Assembly (NCBI GenBank): GCA_034422355.1
Contig: DAOUJS010000126.1
Span: 1 to 14,583, forward strand
Length of the DNA stretch: 14,583 nucleotides
Origin: CATOSP01 sp034422355
GTDB taxonomy: Bacteria; Chloroflexota; Dehalococcoidia; Lucifugimonadales; UBA3495
Reading direction: 5' to 3'
Shown: positions 12,077 to 14,583 of the stretch, piece after piece
How positions within the stretch are numbered: the first letter of the stretch is position 1
Layout: each line of letters starts with the position of its first letter
Translations under genes and position numbers: made by a program
Notes under the pieces: model-generated
Seen by the model: only the letters and a program-made list of their open reading frames with translations
What the model was told of the DNA's origin: nothing
The model's database searches: none

Positions 12077-13906
12077 ATGACAGAATTGAACGTGGCCAAC
12101 CGCACACTGGCCATCATGGACAACCTCCGGTTCCTCCGCGCCCTCAACAACGAGTGCATCGACCTGATCGCCATTGACCCGCCGTTTGCCGCCAACGAGA
12201 CCTTCACCGGCAGGCCCAGGCCGCCCATCACCGGCGACGAATACGCCGAGGAGAAGGCCCTGGCCGAGGCCCACGGCGTTCCCCACGACGAGGGCATCGG
12301 GAACACCCGGGTCAAGGACGTCTGGACCTGGGACGCGAACGTCCACCCGGCATGGAAGGCCAACATCGAGGATGACTATCCCAAGGTCTTCTCCGTCATC
12401 CAGGCGGTCGAGGACGCCGCCACCGAGAACGAAGCAGCCTACATCTGCTTCATGGCCGTCCGGCTGATAGAATGTCACAGGGTCCTCAAGCCCACCGGCA
12501 GCATCTATCTCCATTGCGACGACCACGCCAACAGCTACCTCCGGCTGCTCATGGATGCTGTCTTTGGCTCCGGGAACTACCGGAGTCAAATCATCTGGAA
12601 ACGCTCCAGCGCCCACAGCGACACCCGGCAGGGCCGCCGCCAGCACGGGCGCATCAGCGACAACCTCCTCTTCTACACCAAGTCGAACCAATGGACGTGG
12701 AACCCTGTCTACACTGACTACGACCCTGAGTATATCGAGAGTTTCTATACCAATACTGAATCTGATACTGGCAGGAGATTCCAAAGGGGTGACCTTACCG
12801 CCGCAAAACCCGGCGGGGATACGTTATACGAATGGCGTATCAAGCGTACCGACGATGGAGAATGGATAGCAGACCTCTCAGAAGAATGGGAGAATCCTGT
12901 CCCAGGTTGGGAATATAGGAGCGTCTCGCCTTACAGTGGTCGTTATTGGGCCTATTCCAAGGAAAATATGCGGGAGTATGCTGAACTGGGAAGACTCGTA
13001 TATTCGCGTAACGGAATGCCCAGGTACAAACGTTATCTTGACGAAATGCCCGGCGTGCCGCTGCAAGACCTGTGGACCGACATCAATCCCATACAGTCCC
13101 AGTCCAGGGAGCGCACCGGCTACGCTACCCAGAAACCCCTGGAACTGTACGAGCGCATCATCCAGGCCAGCAGCAACCCCGGCGACGTGGTGCTGGACAT
13201 CTTCGCCGGCTGCGCCACCACCGCCGTCGCCGCCGAGAAGCTGGGCCGCCGGTGGATAGCCTGCGACATGGCCTACCGTTCCTGGACCATGCTCAAGCGC
13301 CGCTTCCACCTCAACGGCTACGCCCTCGCCGGCATGACCGACGCCACCCGCAACGCCCTTGGTGTCCACCAGACCGAGTTGCAGGAAGCGGTTTCCCGCA
13401 CCATTGGCCCCAACGAGCTTCCGGAGCGGGACGACGAGGACCCGGCGCCCCACCACGACCTGAGCCCGGCCCGCCGCGGCCGGCGCTCCAGTGCCCAGAC
13501 CGCCGGTTGGTCCGGCCGCATCCCCAAGGACGACGCCAAGAAGCTGCTCATCGACCGGTTCGGCCCCGTCTGCTGGGGCTGCGGCTACCTGCCCCGCCGT
13601 CCCAACGGCAGCCTTGACGATACCCTGCTTGAGGTGGACCACATCCGCGCCCGCCGGGCCAGCGAGGGCAAGCAGGGCAACGACGAACTCTATAACCTGG
13701 CCCTGCTCCACCGCACCTGCAACGGCATCAAGCGCAACAAGCTGACCCTGGAGCAGTTGCGGGAGCACAACGAGCTAAACGGCCTGCTGTGGGTCAACGA
13801 CAAGAGCGAGTTGATAGACCTCTACGAGGCGGTCGAGTTTGCCAACGAGCAGATCGCCATGCACGTAGCCGAACACGGCTACCAACAGCCCGCGGCCAAG
13901 GACTAG
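12077..13906 (+). CDS. Beta-class DNA methyltransferase fused to HNH endonuclease
   Basis: A 609-residue fusion. Residues 1-160 hold catalytic motif IV, DPPF at 34-37, in the sequence DLIAIDPPF. About 200-330 is the target-recognition region. ATQKP at 350-354 precedes the SAM-binding motif I, LDIFAGCATT at 373-382, so the order is IV-recognition-I, the beta class; DPPF favours N6-adenine over N4-cytosine. A linker rich in D/R/P (446-475) leads to the HNH domain: CWGC at 499-502, EVDHIRAR at 519-526 (catalytic H522), YNLALLHRTCNGIKRNK at 539-555. All key residues look intact. GGAGGA at 12065-12070 sets the start; the upstream frame crosses the promoter. One chain could thus modify and cut DNA, or the HNH could act separately. 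Residues about 210-320 have markedly lower GC than the rest. Confidence 0.9.
   Translation: MTELNVANRTLAIMDNLRFLRALNNECIDLIAIDPPFAANETFTGRPRPPITGDEYAEEKALAEAHGVPHDEGIGNTRVKDVWTWDANVHPAWKANIEDDYPKVFSVIQAVEDAATENEAAYICFMAVRLIECHRVLKPTGSIYLHCDDHANSYLRLLMDAVFGSGNYRSQIIWKRSSAHSDTRQGRRQHGRISDNLLFYTKSNQWTWNPVYTDYDPEYIESFYTNTESDTGRRFQRGDLTAAKPGGDTLYEWRIKRTDDGEWIADLSEEWENPVPGWEYRSVSPYSGRYWAYSKENMREYAELGRLVYSRNGMPRYKRYLDEMPGVPLQDLWTDINPIQSQSRERTGYATQKPLELYERIIQASSNPGDVVLDIFAGCATTAVAAEKLGRRWIACDMAYRSWTMLKRRFHLNGYALAGMTDATRNALGVHQTELQEAVSRTIGPNELPERDDEDPAPHHDLSPARRGRRSSAQTAGWSGRIPKDDAKKLLIDRFGPVCWGCGYLPRRPNGSLDDTLLEVDHIRARRASEGKQGNDELYNLALLHRTCNGIKRNKLTLEQLREHNELNGLLWVNDKSELIDLYEAVEFANEQIAMHVAEHGYQQPAAKD
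12715..13045 (+). other. Low-GC target-recognition segment in the methyltransferase
   Basis: By hand count 12721-13020 is about 50% GC (149 of 300), with 42% in 12721-12780, against 77% in 12601-12660 and 77% in 13201-13260. Codons switch to TAT, AAT, GAA, ATA and CGT here. The segment lies exactly between motif IV and motif I, where DNA specificity is set in beta-class enzymes. It suggests a swapped recognition domain. Confidence 0.75.
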
Positions 13907-13935
13907 AAGCACTTCCTTGGATGCGCAAGTGAAGC

Positions 13936-14496
13936 ATGATTCCGATTGACGATAACATCATGCTGTGGCTCAAGGACCACAGCTTCTTGGCAGGTTGGAT
14001 TGCGGCGGTATTAGCGGGATTAACTGTTGCGTGGTGGTGTGGTAAGACGTTTGTGATTCCCTTGTTAAAGCCGATATGCCGACAACCTTTCCATCGGCTA
14101 GAGAGAACGTTGCATAATCAGGTGAGACGTTACAGCATTTGGCGTACCCAACAACCCGTAATGAGATGGTTTGAATCCCTCGATCTCAGGTGGGTTAGTA
14201 TAACTCAGTATCAATACGCTCTTGCTCCCAGCCAAGACTCCATGCGAAGTATACGGGTGTTTTCCCCAATGGAAGACCGATTGAAGCAACCTCGGCTGTC
14301 TCCGAAGTTGAACGACTATCTCATTGCTACTGCTATCGAACGCTTGGCCAGCAAGGGTCATCTGGTCAAACTACCGGAACCTCAAATAGGGAGTCCCTAT
14401 TCGCACGGGGGTTATGCACCAGCCAAAGCAACAACATATACAATTGCTTACAATGCTGACCCCGCTGAGGCTAGTACTCAGTCAACCGAGAAATGA
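13936..14496 (+). CDS. Membrane-anchored protein of unknown function
   Basis: A 186-residue protein. A hydrophobic helix at about 17-44 (FLAGWIAAVLAGLTVAWW then a basic-flanked extension) anchors a cytosolic domain of about 140 residues with a tyrosine-rich centre and a helical stretch (LSPKLNDYLIATAIERLASKG) near residues 121-141. It starts 29 bases after the methyltransferase-HNH stop, so cotranscription is likely. Its ribosome site is poor; an internal Met at residue 9 is an alternative start. GC is low (42% in 14161-14220), matching the recognition segment of its neighbour and not the metabolic genes, which points to acquisition. The layout loosely recalls phage or prophage exclusion-type membrane proteins, but I do not recognise the family. 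Confidence 0.7.
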   Translation: MIPIDDNIMLWLKDHSFLAGWIAAVLAGLTVAWWCGKTFVIPLLKPICRQPFHRLERTLHNQVRRYSIWRTQQPVMRWFESLDLRWVSITQYQYALAPSQDSMRSIRVFSPMEDRLKQPRLSPKLNDYLIATAIERLASKGHLVKLPEPQIGSPYSHGGYAPAKATTYTIAYNADPAEASTQSTEK

Positions 14497-14533
14497 TAGG
14501 TGGCGTAGTGGCACCCGCGATGGGGACGGCTTG

Positions 14534-14583
14534 ATGATGGATCAGAGACATTTCGAAGAACCTCCGATTCCTGTGATGACTGA
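14534..14583 (+). CDS. Start of a truncated gene at the window edge
   Basis: Two adjacent ATG codons at 14534 and 14537 open a frame that runs off the end, reading MMDQRHFEEPPIPVMT. GGGGA at 14522-14526 is a usable ribosome site. Only 16 codons are visible, so the product cannot be identified. It would lie in the same orientation as the methyltransferase-HNH and membrane protein genes. Confidence 0.35.
   Translation, partial: MMDQRHFEEPPIPVMT

Noticed and set aside
12878..13768. Minus-strand 296-residue frame opposite the methyltransferase-HNH gene
   Set aside because: It lies fully within the fusion gene on the other strand and has shadow composition.
14497..14583. tRNA-like look of the last bases (GGCGTAGTGG, TTTCGAAG)
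   Set aside because: The pieces do not fold into acceptor, anticodon and T arms of the right lengths, and an open frame with a ribosome site explains the end better.
1..14583. CRISPR arrays, insertion sequences, rRNA genes
   Set aside because: No regularly spaced direct repeats of 24-40 bases, no transposase motifs with terminal inverted repeats, and no rRNA-like sequence were found by eye on either strand.

Overview
This is a high-GC bacterial window with metabolic genes on the left and a lower-GC accessory region on the right. The gene content suggests Chloroflexota of the Dehalococcoidia/SAR202 type: two luciferase-like (LLM) flavin oxidoreductases, an HpaB-family monooxygenase with a VOC dioxygenase, an alpha/beta hydrolase, an SDR, an Asp-box beta-propeller and a Uma2 remnant. 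The taxonomic guess rests on family mix and codon style only; there is no rRNA or other marker in the window.

Layout. 1-736 holds no gene I can defend, only a promoter candidate and short tandem repeats. 737-1858 (+) is a PLP-dependent trans-sulfuration enzyme. It converges on a minus-strand pair: an LLM flavin oxidoreductase (2900-4006) followed by an epoxide-hydrolase-like alpha/beta hydrolase (1915-2790). Divergent from that pair is a MetE-like zinc methyltransferase (4233-5432, +), which carries an unusual in-frame tandem repeat. It converges on a second minus-strand pair: a seven-Asp-box beta-propeller (6413-7381) and an SDR oxidoreductase (5439-6284). Divergent again is a three-gene plus-strand run at 7683-10799: LLM oxidoreductase, HpaB-family monooxygenase and VOC/extradiol dioxygenase, ended by a 12-bp hairpin. 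That run looks like a hydroxylate-then-cleave aromatic module, although the substrate is unknown and no HpaC-type flavin reductase is present.

From about 10880 the character changes. A small membrane protein with an apparent one-base frameshift overlaps, by ATGA, a second two-helix membrane protein. A Uma2-family gene on the opposite strand stops resembling its family 15 bases from the end of that pair. Then comes a 609-residue fusion of a beta-class DNA methyltransferase with a C-terminal HNH nuclease. Its target-recognition segment is much lower in GC than its two flanks. A single-pass membrane protein of unknown function follows 29 bases later, and the start of another gene runs off the window. 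The methyltransferase-HNH fusion with the adjacent membrane protein is the best candidate here for a little-described (probably restriction or defence) system.

A second recurring theme is short tandem duplication (12-15 bp units, mostly differing by transitions) in at least six places in leaders and intergenic DNA, plus a 33-bp in-frame version inside the MetE-like gene.
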